Positions 1-5,381 of a stretch of DNA of 5,900 nt are shown piece by piece. Within the stretch, counting starts at the first letter, position 1. Each line of letters begins with the position of its first letter. The DNA is taken from assembly GCA_902495945.1 (NCBI GenBank), contig CABUZD010000110.1, forward strand, positions 1 to 5,900. The letters run 5' to 3'. The notes beneath the pieces were generated by a model. That model did not search any database. It was given only the letters and a program-made list of their open reading frames with translations, and was not told the DNA's origin. The position numbers and the translations under genes are program-made. Source of the stretch: an uncultured Collinsella sp. (GTDB lineage Bacteria; Actinomycetota; Coriobacteriia; Coriobacteriales; Coriobacteriaceae).

Positions 1-1023
1 AAGAACATCGCCGAGACGCTGCTTCCGCCCCAGGAGGGTTACGATGACCGCAACTGGCGCGATCCCTTTGTGCTTTGGGATGAGGAGAACGAAGAGTACA
101 TGCTCATCCTCGGCACGCGTGTGGGCGAGGACAAGCGTCTGATGACCGGCCGCCTGGTCAAGTTCACCTCCAAGGACCTGGATACCTGGGAGTTCCAGGG
201 CGACTGGTGGAATCCGGGCCTGTACACCATGTTCGAGATGCCTGATCTCTTTAAGATGGGCGACTGGTGGTATCTGGTGTTCTCCGAGTACAGTGATGGC
301 AACAAGACCCGTTACCGCATGTCTCGCTCTATCAACGGTCCTTGGATCACTCCTGCGGACGATTCCTTCGATGGCCGCGCGTACTATGCCGCGCGTACCG
401 CATTTGACGGCGAGCGCCGCGTTCTCTTTGGTTGGGTTCCTACGCGTGACGAGGGCGGTGACCCCAGCTCTTACCTGTGGGGTGGCACCTTTATGCCTCT
501 CGAGATCGTTCAGCGTGCTGACGGAACGCTCGGCACCAAGCTCCCCGACAGCATGCTTGGCGCCTTTGGCGAGGCTAAGGCAGTCGAGGCCTTTGAGCTT
601 TCCTGCGAGTCGGGCAAGGTCGAGCAGGTGCTCGCCGCGGATGCCGGTTCCACCTATATGCTCGATGCCGACATCGAGCTCGCCGGTGACGCTGCCGGCT
701 TCTCGGTGAAGCTTGCCGAGGACGCCGAGTCCGGTCTTGCCTATGAGTTCCGCGCCAACCTGCGTGAGGGCAAGCTCGAGTTTACGGCGGCCCCCCAGTA
801 TCCGTGGTTCCAGGTCAACAACATGGGCCTCGAGCGTCCGTTGTTCTTTAAGGGCGAGGGCACTCATCATGTGCGCCTGGTCGTTGACGACGATATCGCG
901 ACCATCTTTGTCGATGATGTTGCGCTTAACGCGCGCTTCTGCAATAAGCAGGGCCAGGGTGTGGCGCTGACGGTCACCGACGGTACGCTCAAGTGCGCAA
1001 ATGCAACGATCGCGTCTCTGTAA
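1..1023 (+). CDS. Glycoside hydrolase family 32 protein (beta-fructosidase type), 5' end missing
   Basis: The reading frame is open from base 1 and ends in TAA at 1021-1023, giving 340 residues of the C-terminal part. GH32 enzymes hydrolyse beta-fructosidic bonds in sucrose, fructo-oligosaccharides, inulin or levan. The RDP motif of the family (transition-state-stabilising Asp) is at residues 20-22 of the fragment (WRDPF). The acid/base Glu is at residue 79 in FEMPDLF, where most family members have Cys after the Glu and this one has Met. A DGRAYYAA segment and an LFGW strand follow at about residues 120-145. From about residue 190 the sequence fits the C-terminal beta-sandwich domain. The N-terminal segment with the nucleophile (NDPNG motif) lies before the window, so neither a signal peptide nor the start can be judged. 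It differs strongly from the GH32 enzyme at 2622-4064, so this is not a recent duplication. It is followed after 45 bases by a PTS permease gene and is probably co-transcribed with it. Family assignment is firm; substrate is unknown. Confidence 0.9.
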   Translation, partial: KNIAETLLPPQEGYDDRNWRDPFVLWDEENEEYMLILGTRVGEDKRLMTGRLVKFTSKDLDTWEFQGDWWNPGLYTMFEMPDLFKMGDWWYLVFSEYSDGNKTRYRMSRSINGPWITPADDSFDGRAYYAARTAFDGERRVLFGWVPTRDEGGDPSSYLWGGTFMPLEIVQRADGTLGTKLPDSMLGAFGEAKAVEAFELSCESGKVEQVLAADAGSTYMLDADIELAGDAAGFSVKLAEDAESGLAYEFRANLREGKLEFTAAPQYPWFQVNNMGLERPLFFKGEGTHHVRLVVDDDIATIFVDDVALNARFCNKQGQGVALTVTDGTLKCANATIASL

Positions 1024-1058
1024 TGGCATCAAAACGTCTTATGATTTCGTAAAGGAAT

Positions 1059-1065
1059 GGAGAGG
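1059..1065 (+). promoter_or_regulatory. Shine-Dalgarno site fixing the permease start at 1069
   Basis: GGAGAGG lies 3 bases before ATG 1069 and is the only purine-rich site well matched to a start here. The upstream in-frame ATG at 1057 has its only candidate, AAAGGA, touching it, and would add MERN before the usual EIIB N-terminus. The site therefore favours 1069, although the spacing is rather short. Confidence 0.6.
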
Positions 1066-1068
1066 AAC

Positions 1069-2520
1069 ATGGACTACAAGGCAGTGTCCCAGCAAGTCGT
1101 CGACAACGTCGGCGGACTGGAGAACATCGAGGGCGCCACGCATTGCGTGACCCGTCTGCGTCTGGTGCTCAAGGATACGAGCAAATACAACAAGGCCGAG
1201 CTCGAGAACATCGATGGCGTCAAGGGCGTGCTGTACAACAGCGGCCAGCTCATGATCATCTTCGGTACCGGTACCGTCAACAAGGTCTACGATGAGTTTA
1301 TGGCTTTGACGGGCGTTAAGGAGATCAGCGCTTCCGAGGTCAAGGGCGCCGAGGCGGACAAGAAGGGCAAGTTCTTCTCGGTCCTCAAGGTATTCTCGGA
1401 CATCTTTATCCCCATCATTCCCGCCTTCGTCGGCGCTGCTATCATCATCGGCCTTAAGTCGCTGATCGTTGCCAACGGCCTCTTTGGCATGGAAGGTAGC
1501 CTCGCCGATCACAGCGAGTTCCTCAAGAACCTCGCAAGCTTCTTTGCCATTATCGCCACCACGTTCGACTACCTGCCTGTCCTGGTTATGTACAGCGCAG
1601 TCAAGCGTTTTGGCGGTAACCCGATTCTGGGCATCCTCGTCGGTATCGTCATGGTTCACCCGAGCCTTATGAACCGCAACACGTTCGTTATGGACCCGAC
1701 GGGTGCTGAGTACTGGAACTTTGGTCCGCTCTCCATTCCCATGGTTGCTTTCCAGGGCGGCGTATTCCCTGCAATCCTGACTGCCTGGTTTATGGCCAAG
1801 GTCGAAAAGATTGCCCAGAAGTACATCCCCGAGGTCGTTTCGTTCGTCTTTGTCCCGACCGTTACCCTGATTCTTGCTAACGTTGCCCTGTTCACCGTGT
1901 TCGGCCCGCTCGGCAACCTGATCGGTGACGTCCTCGCCGGCGTAATCGATATCCTGTACAACAGGATGGGCGTCTTTGGTGCCTTTGTCTTCGCCGCGTT
2001 CCTGCAGTCGCTCGTCGTTACCGGTACGCATCAGTTCATCCAGGGTATCGAGGCAAACCTCGTTGCCACGACTGGCTTCAACTACATCCAGGCCATCTGG
2101 TCGGTTTCCATCATCGCCCAGGGTGGCGGCGCCATCGGCATGTACCTCATTCATAAGAAGCATTCCAAAGAGCGCAACATCTGCATGTCGTCCTTTATCC
2201 CGACGCTGGTCGGAATCTCCGAGCCCGCTATCTTCGCTGCAAACATGCGCTACTCGATCATTCCGTTCATCTGCGCATGCATCGGTGCAGGCTGCGGCGG
2301 TGCCTTCGTCAAGCTCTTTGAGGTGCGCGCTATCGGTCAGGGTCTGACCGGCGTGCTTGGCCTGCTCATCGTCACGCCCGAGACCCTCGTGTGGTATGTG
2401 GCTGGCAATCTCATCGCCTTCATCGTGCCGATCGTCTTGATCTTTGCCTACAACAAGGCAAAGGGCGTGCCGACCACCGATGAAGAGGGCGCTGGCGCTG
2501 GCTTCGACGTTAGCTTCTAG
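1069..2520 (+). CDS. PTS permease EIIBC, Glc family, probably sucrose/beta-fructoside specific
   Basis: This is a membrane permease of the phosphotransferase system that imports a sugar and phosphorylates it on entry. The 483-residue protein has an EIIB domain at about residues 1-83, with the phosphorylated Cys26 in THCVTRLR. A charged linker covers about residues 84-102. The EIIC membrane domain runs from about 105 to 465, starting at DIFIPIIPAF and containing many hydrophobic segments. Typical EIIC motifs are GTHQF (319-323) and GISEP (382-386), the latter matching the GITEP sugar-site motif. The protein ends soon after the last membrane segment, so there is no EIIA domain, as in ScrA-type sucrose permeases; phosphate must come from an EIIA encoded elsewhere. 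The GH32 genes on both sides suggest sucrose or a short fructo-oligosaccharide as substrate. A trehalose or beta-glucoside permease has the same architecture and cannot be excluded from sequence alone. A start at ATG 1057 would add four residues but is less likely. Confidence 0.92.
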   Translation: MDYKAVSQQVVDNVGGLENIEGATHCVTRLRLVLKDTSKYNKAELENIDGVKGVLYNSGQLMIIFGTGTVNKVYDEFMALTGVKEISASEVKGAEADKKGKFFSVLKVFSDIFIPIIPAFVGAAIIIGLKSLIVANGLFGMEGSLADHSEFLKNLASFFAIIATTFDYLPVLVMYSAVKRFGGNPILGILVGIVMVHPSLMNRNTFVMDPTGAEYWNFGPLSIPMVAFQGGVFPAILTAWFMAKVEKIAQKYIPEVVSFVFVPTVTLILANVALFTVFGPLGNLIGDVLAGVIDILYNRMGVFGAFVFAAFLQSLVVTGTHQFIQGIEANLVATTGFNYIQAIWSVSIIAQGGGAIGMYLIHKKHSKERNICMSSFIPTLVGISEPAIFAANMRYSIIPFICACIGAGCGGAFVKLFEVRAIGQGLTGVLGLLIVTPETLVWYVAGNLIAFIVPIVLIFAYNKAKGVPTTDEEGAGAGFDVSF

Positions 2521-2559
2521 TTGAGCCGTTCAGCGTAATGTGCGGATAAGTCCATTTGG

Positions 2560-2598
2560 GGAAGGGCGTTCGGCTCGTGTGAGTCGAGCGTCCTTTCC
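2560..2598 (+). other. Strong RNA hairpin between the permease and hydrolase genes
   Basis: The arms 2560-2576 and 2581-2598 form 17 base pairs around a GUGU loop (2577-2580). There is one bulged U at 2596, and G-U pairs at 2573/2584, 2569/2588 and 2566/2591. The stem begins GGAAGGGCG and returns as CGTCCTTTCC. No U-run follows (next bases TATAGACG), so it is a poor intrinsic terminator. It ends 8 bases before the AGAAGG ribosome binding site of the GH32 gene. It could protect or define an mRNA end after processing, weaken read-through, or affect translation. The structure is read directly from the sequence; the role is inference. Confidence 0.6.
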
Positions 2599-2606
2599 TA
2601 TAGACG

Positions 2607-2612
2607 AGAAGG
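2607..2612 (+). promoter_or_regulatory. Ribosome binding site of the GH32 hydrolase gene
   Basis: AGAAGG lies 9 bases before ATG 2622 and only 3 bases before the in-frame ATG at 2616. The spacing favours 2622, but the two starts differ by only two residues (MA) and either may be used. Confidence 0.5.
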
Positions 2613-2621
2613 TCAATGGCG

Positions 2622-4064
2622 ATGTTTAATCAAAACAATAAGGTGACACGCGCGGACTATGAGCAGTGGCGCGCCGGACAGGATGAGACGGCGGGTCGCA
2701 TCGCGTCCGACCCCGATAGGCTCCTGTTCCATGTGGAGCCTGAGCTTGGCTGGCTCAACGACCCCAACGGTTTGGTTCAGATTGGTGATACGTATCACAT
2801 CTATCATCAATACGATCCGTTCGATGCTGCGCATGGCGGGCCAGTGCTTTGGAACCATCTGACGACAAAGGATTTTGTGACGTACGAGAATCACGGCCCT
2901 GTGCTGTTCCCCGATTCCGATTTGGATTCGAGCGGAGCGTATTCTGGTTCTGCCTTTGTACGCGATGGCAAGATTCACTACTTCTATACCGGCAACGTCA
3001 AGCATTTTGACCGCGATGATTACGACTACGTGTTGACGGGCCGTGAGCAAAACCAGATTCATATGGTTGCCGAGAATCCCGACGAATTGGGCGAGAAGCG
3101 CATGGCTGTTGGACCGGTCGATTACCCCGACGATATCGGTACGCACGTGCGCGACCCCAAGATCCTTGAGCACGATGGTATCTACTATATGGTTCTGGGC
3201 GCTCGTACGAAAGACGACCGTGGCTGCGTGCTTGTCTATACTTCGCGTGATTTAGGGGTCTGGAGCTATGCGACGCGCATTGAGCTGGGCGAGAAGTTTG
3301 GCTTTATGTGGGAGTGCCCTGATCTGTTTGAGCTTGATGGCGAGCTTGTTCTCGTTTGCTGTCCGCAGGGTGTGCCTGCCGATGGTTGGCGTTACCGCAA
3401 TCCGCATCAGTGCGTGTGGTTCCCTATCGAGGCCGATTGGGAGGCGCCGAGTTTTAAGATCACCGGGCAGGGCATGCCCCCGATGGTCGATGCCGGTTTT
3501 GATTTCTATGCTCCGCAGTCCTTTGAGGATGCTGCAGGCCGGCGTTTGATGATCGGATGGTCGGGTTGCCCCGATGCGACGGCGGAAAACCCGACGGTGG
3601 CGCGCGGGTGGCAGTGCGCGTTGACGGTGCCGCGAGAGCTGAGCATGCGCGATGGTAAGCTCTGCCAGCAGCCGGCGCACGAGATTGGGAGGATGCGCGG
3701 CGACTGCGTTCGCGCGACAGGCGGTGAAACCGTTGAGGAGCCGGGCCGCCTGTTTGATCTTGTGGTTTCCTGCGAGGGCGCCAAGATGGTCGAGCTCGAA
3801 ATCCGCAAGGGTGTCTTTGTGCGTTATACGGACGGGATGCTTACCCTCGATATGGGTGACGAAGGCTATGGGCGCGACCAGAGGTCGATTGAGCTCGGCG
3901 AGCTTCGCGACCTACGCGTGCTTTCGGACACTACGATGGTCGAGATTTTTGCAAATGGCGGCGAGACGGCACTTACGAGCCGTACCTATTCGCCGGCGGT
4001 TCCGGCGATGGAGCTGCACGCCGAGGGTGCGGCATCGATGGATTTCTACCGCCTCGCGCATTAA
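2622..4064 (+). CDS. scrB: GH32 beta-fructofuranosidase, probable sucrose-6-phosphate hydrolase
   Basis: This is probably a cytoplasmic enzyme that splits sucrose-6-phosphate, made by the PTS permease, into glucose-6-phosphate and fructose. The 480 residues match the usual length of ScrB/SacA proteins. All catalytic landmarks of GH32 are present: the nucleophile Asp47 in WLNDPNG, Asp178 in the RDP motif (HVRDPK), and the acid/base Glu231 in WECPDLF. The conserved DFYAPQ segment is at 294-299. The five-bladed propeller occupies roughly residues 35-335, and a C-terminal beta-sandwich follows. There is no signal peptide, and the N-terminus is polar (MFNQNNK), which fits an intracellular enzyme. 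The gene lies about 100 bases downstream of the EIIBC gene, with a hairpin in the gap. Codon choice appears more mixed than in the two genes before it, including a TTA Leu codon at 3251-3253, perhaps reflecting lower expression. A general beta-fructosidase or invertase is the alternative; the PTS neighbour favours the phosphate substrate. An upstream ATG at 2616 is possible. Confidence 0.9.
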   Translation: MFNQNNKVTRADYEQWRAGQDETAGRIASDPDRLLFHVEPELGWLNDPNGLVQIGDTYHIYHQYDPFDAAHGGPVLWNHLTTKDFVTYENHGPVLFPDSDLDSSGAYSGSAFVRDGKIHYFYTGNVKHFDRDDYDYVLTGREQNQIHMVAENPDELGEKRMAVGPVDYPDDIGTHVRDPKILEHDGIYYMVLGARTKDDRGCVLVYTSRDLGVWSYATRIELGEKFGFMWECPDLFELDGELVLVCCPQGVPADGWRYRNPHQCVWFPIEADWEAPSFKITGQGMPPMVDAGFDFYAPQSFEDAAGRRLMIGWSGCPDATAENPTVARGWQCALTVPRELSMRDGKLCQQPAHEIGRMRGDCVRATGGETVEEPGRLFDLVVSCEGAKMVELEIRKGVFVRYTDGMLTLDMGDEGYGRDQRSIELGELRDLRVLSDTTMVEIFANGGETALTSRTYSPAVPAMELHAEGAASMDFYRLAH

Positions 4065-4065
4065 C

Positions 4066-4080
4066 CGTGCGTGGAGCACG
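4066..4080 (+). terminator. Short hairpin after the hydrolase gene, weak terminator candidate
   Basis: CGTGC (4066-4070) and GCACG (4076-4080) form a 5-bp GC-rich stem with a GTGGA loop, starting two bases after the TAA stop. The following bases, ATTTGACTT, are only partly U-rich. This may end the fructoside operon transcript inefficiently, or be chance. No better terminator is seen before the next gene except the long hairpin at 4212-4260. Confidence 0.3.
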
Positions 4081-4123
4081 ATTTGACTTGCCGGGCGGAA
4101 TGTGTCGCAGTTGCCGCAGCGAA

Positions 4124-4152
4124 CTACCGTTTATCGTGTATAGCTACCGTTT
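4124..4152 (+). repeat. Direct repeat CTACCGTTT, two copies spaced 20 bases
   Basis: CTACCGTTT occurs at 4124-4132 and again at 4144-4152, a start-to-start distance of 20 bases, about two turns of the DNA helix. The pair lies just upstream of the probable degV promoter, so it could bind a regulator on one face of the DNA. A related ACCGTTT is at 5301-5307, upstream of the pflA gene. No known operator is recognised, and chance is possible for a 9-base repeat. Confidence 0.4.
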
Positions 4153-4161
4153 GCGGAGTAA

Positions 4162-4190
4162 GTAACACATTGTTGCAAACCGTGTAGAAT
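4162..4190 (+). promoter_or_regulatory. Probable sigma-70-type promoter of degV
   Basis: The -10 element TAGAAT (4185-4190) differs from TATAAT at one base. GTAACA (4162-4167) lies 17 bases upstream and matches four of six -35 positions. Transcription would start near 4197 and give a leader of about 145 bases before the degV ATG. The same -10 hexamer occurs before pflA. The -10 call is reasonable; the -35 is weak. Confidence 0.5.
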
Positions 4191-4211
4191 CCTAAATAAG
4201 CACGGAGTTTT

Positions 4212-4260
4212 CCAGGGAGACGCTGTCCTTTGTTGTGTGCAAGGGGCGGCGTCTCTTTGG
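4212..4260 (+). other. 21-bp uninterrupted hairpin in the degV leader (attenuator or terminator candidate)
   Basis: Arm 4212-4232 pairs with 4240-4260 over 21 positions without a bulge, around a 7-base loop, TTGTGTG. Sixteen pairs are Watson-Crick, and five are G-U (4229/4243, 4226/4246, 4224/4248, 4216/4256, 4215/4257). If the lowest five pairs stay open, the stem ends in GTCTC followed by TTT, a short U-run as in an intrinsic terminator. It begins about 15 bases after the expected transcription start. It could stop read-through from the upstream operon, attenuate degV, or stabilise the 5' end of the degV mRNA. Pairing is certain from the sequence; the role is open. Confidence 0.65.
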
Positions 4261-4270
4261 TGCTTGGATG

Positions 4271-4284
4271 CTGTTGTGCAACAG
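4271..4284 (+). repeat. Perfect 14-base inverted repeat CTGTTGTGCAACAG-type, 11 bases after the leader hairpin
   Basis: CTGTTG (4271-4276) and CAACAG (4279-4284) are exact inverted copies separated by TG. As DNA this resembles a small operator half-site pair. As RNA it could only form a 5-bp stem with a four-base loop. No regulator family is recognised from it. Confidence 0.4.
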
Positions 4285-4340
4285 TGCGGCGGCGCGTGCC
4301 ATGTATTGAAAAGCCAATGTTGAGATGGGTCGTGATAATA

Positions 4341-5195
4341 ATGGGCAAGTACGTAATCGTGGTTGAGTCTGGGTCGGATGTGACGCCGGAGCTTTGCGAA
4401 CGCTACGGCATCGTGCGCGTGCCCATGCATGTCACGATTGGTGACGAGACCGTCGAGGACGGTTCGATCGATCCGCTCGAGATTTATTCACGCTGCAACG
4501 AGTTTGGCGTAATGCCCAAGACCAGTGGCTGCGCGCCTGCGGATTTTGCTCACGTGTATGACCGCATTCATGCCGAGCAGCCCGACGCGACTATTCTGCA
4601 TCTCGCGTATTCCGAGGCAACGACCTGCTCCCATCAATCATCGAAGATCGCCGCCAAGGGTTGCGACTACGTCTACTCCATGGACACGCGTTTTGTCTCG
4701 GTGGGCCAGTCGCTCGTTGTCGTCGAGACCGCCAAATACATCGAGGCTCACCCCGATGCCACCGTCGACGAGATCTTTGCTTTTACGAATTCCGTCATGG
4801 ATCGTGTGCTGCTGGGCTTTGTTCCTACCGACCTAGCCTTCCTTAAGGCAGGCGGTCGTCTGTCCAACGTGGCATTCCTTGGCGCCCACCTGCTCAAGAT
4901 TAAGCCCTGCATTGAGGTAACGGGCGGTAAGTTTGTGGCGACCAAGAAGTTCCGCGGCTCTATGCTCAAGCGCGCCCGCGCCTTTATTGACCACATGGTT
5001 GCGAAGGGCGAGATCGACTACTCGCACATTGGCCTGGCGTATTCGGTGGGCCTTTCCGAGGAGCTGCGCGACGACATGGAGGTCTATGCGCACGACCTGG
5101 GCTTTAAGGACGTTACCTGGACCCAGGTTGGCGGTGTCATCTCGAGCCATTGCGGCCCGACCGCCTTCGGTGCGGTGCTCACTCTCAAGGCGTAA
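4341..5195 (+). CDS. degV: DegV family protein (fatty-acid-binding fold)
   Basis: DegV proteins bind a fatty acid between two alpha/beta domains. In Firmicutes, related FakB proteins present it to the kinase FakA for phosphorylation, feeding phospholipid synthesis. The 284 residues match the usual family length. The N-terminus, IVVESGSD (5-13), fits the first-strand motif, usually ending DSTAD. A TS pair is at 61-62 (KTSGCAP), and LKAGGRLS at 168-175 matches the conserved GGR region, followed by LLKIKPC (184-190). The C-terminal motif reads SSHCGPTAFG (268-277), where the family usually has H-T-G-P-G. The loop at 91-99 is SEATTCSHQ, where the family usually has SSGLSGTYQ. These changes suggest a divergent paralogue with perhaps altered ligand contacts. 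ATG 4341 gives the usual family N-terminus but has only a weak binding site (GAGATGGG, 4322-4329). In-frame GTG 4332 and ATG 4317 are alternatives. The gene seems to be a single transcription unit, between its own promoter and the terminator at 5226. No FakA-type kinase gene is in the window. Confidence 0.9.
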   Translation: MGKYVIVVESGSDVTPELCERYGIVRVPMHVTIGDETVEDGSIDPLEIYSRCNEFGVMPKTSGCAPADFAHVYDRIHAEQPDATILHLAYSEATTCSHQSSKIAAKGCDYVYSMDTRFVSVGQSLVVVETAKYIEAHPDATVDEIFAFTNSVMDRVLLGFVPTDLAFLKAGGRLSNVAFLGAHLLKIKPCIEVTGGKFVATKKFRGSMLKRARAFIDHMVAKGEIDYSHIGLAYSVGLSEELRDDMEVYAHDLGFKDVTWTQVGGVISSHCGPTAFGAVLTLKA

Positions 5196-5225
5196 GGCCT
5201 GGCGTCTATCGATTACTATTGCCGC

Positions 5226-5263
5226 GGCAGCGGGCAGGTTGTGACAACCTTCCCGCCGCTTTT
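5226..5263 (+). terminator. Rho-independent terminator after degV
   Basis: The stem GCGGG-x-AGGTTG (5230-5241) pairs with CAACCT-x-CCCGC (5245-5256) around a TGA loop, with a single C/T mismatch. After an A/C mismatch, three more pairs extend the base (5226-5228 with 5258-5260). A TTTT run at 5260-5263 follows. It starts 31 bases after the degV stop, the expected position. Confidence 0.82.
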
Positions 5264-5303
5264 GCGTGGAGTCAAATAGGACGACCTAATTGACCTCTAA
5301 ACC

Positions 5304-5332
5304 GTTTCGCCATCATGCGTATGGGCTAGAAT
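5304..5332 (+). promoter_or_regulatory. Candidate promoter of pflA
   Basis: The -10 element TAGAAT (5327-5332) is identical to the one before degV. The -35 region at 17-base spacing, GTTTCG (5304-5309), is poor, so an activator may be needed, or this may not be the real promoter. It follows the degV terminator and gives a leader of about 43 bases, consistent with pflA starting its own transcript. No FNR-type or Rex-type palindrome was recognised in 5264-5381. Confidence 0.4.
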
Positions 5333-5381
5333 GGCTCTGGCATTTATGTAACTAAAACCAAAGAGAGGCAAGGTAGCGGGA

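Noticed and set aside
1040..1045. TATGAT, a -10-like hexamer before the permease gene
   Set aside because: No acceptable -35 lies 16-18 bases upstream, and a transcript would start about at the ribosome binding site. Operon read-through is simpler.
1039..2163. A 374-residue open frame on the minus strand, opposite the permease gene
   Set aside because: It lies fully antisense to a gene with clear EIIB and EIIC motifs. Its translation is a low-complexity mix rich in D, E, N and V without recognisable motifs, as expected from the complement of GC-rich codons.
2521..2550. TTGAGC and GATAAG with 18-base spacing, a possible promoter for the hydrolase gene
   Set aside because: Both hexamers are weak (four matches or fewer) and the spacing is long. 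It would place a transcription start just before the hairpin at 2560, which is worth remembering but not supported enough to annotate.
3252..3680. Minus-strand open frame of 142 residues inside the second GH32 gene
   Set aside because: Antisense shadow of a gene with complete catalytic motifs; no ribosome binding site or recognisable domain.
4095..4117. GCGGAA/TTGCCGC imperfect hairpin in the gap after the hydrolase gene
   Set aside because: Only six pairs with a bulge, a ten-base loop and no U-run; not distinguishable from chance.
4230..4340. N-terminal extension of the DegV frame back to TTG 4230
   Set aside because: The extra residues are Cys- and Arg-rich, overlap the leader hairpin, and do not resemble a DegV N-terminus. 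ATG 4341 gives the expected family start.
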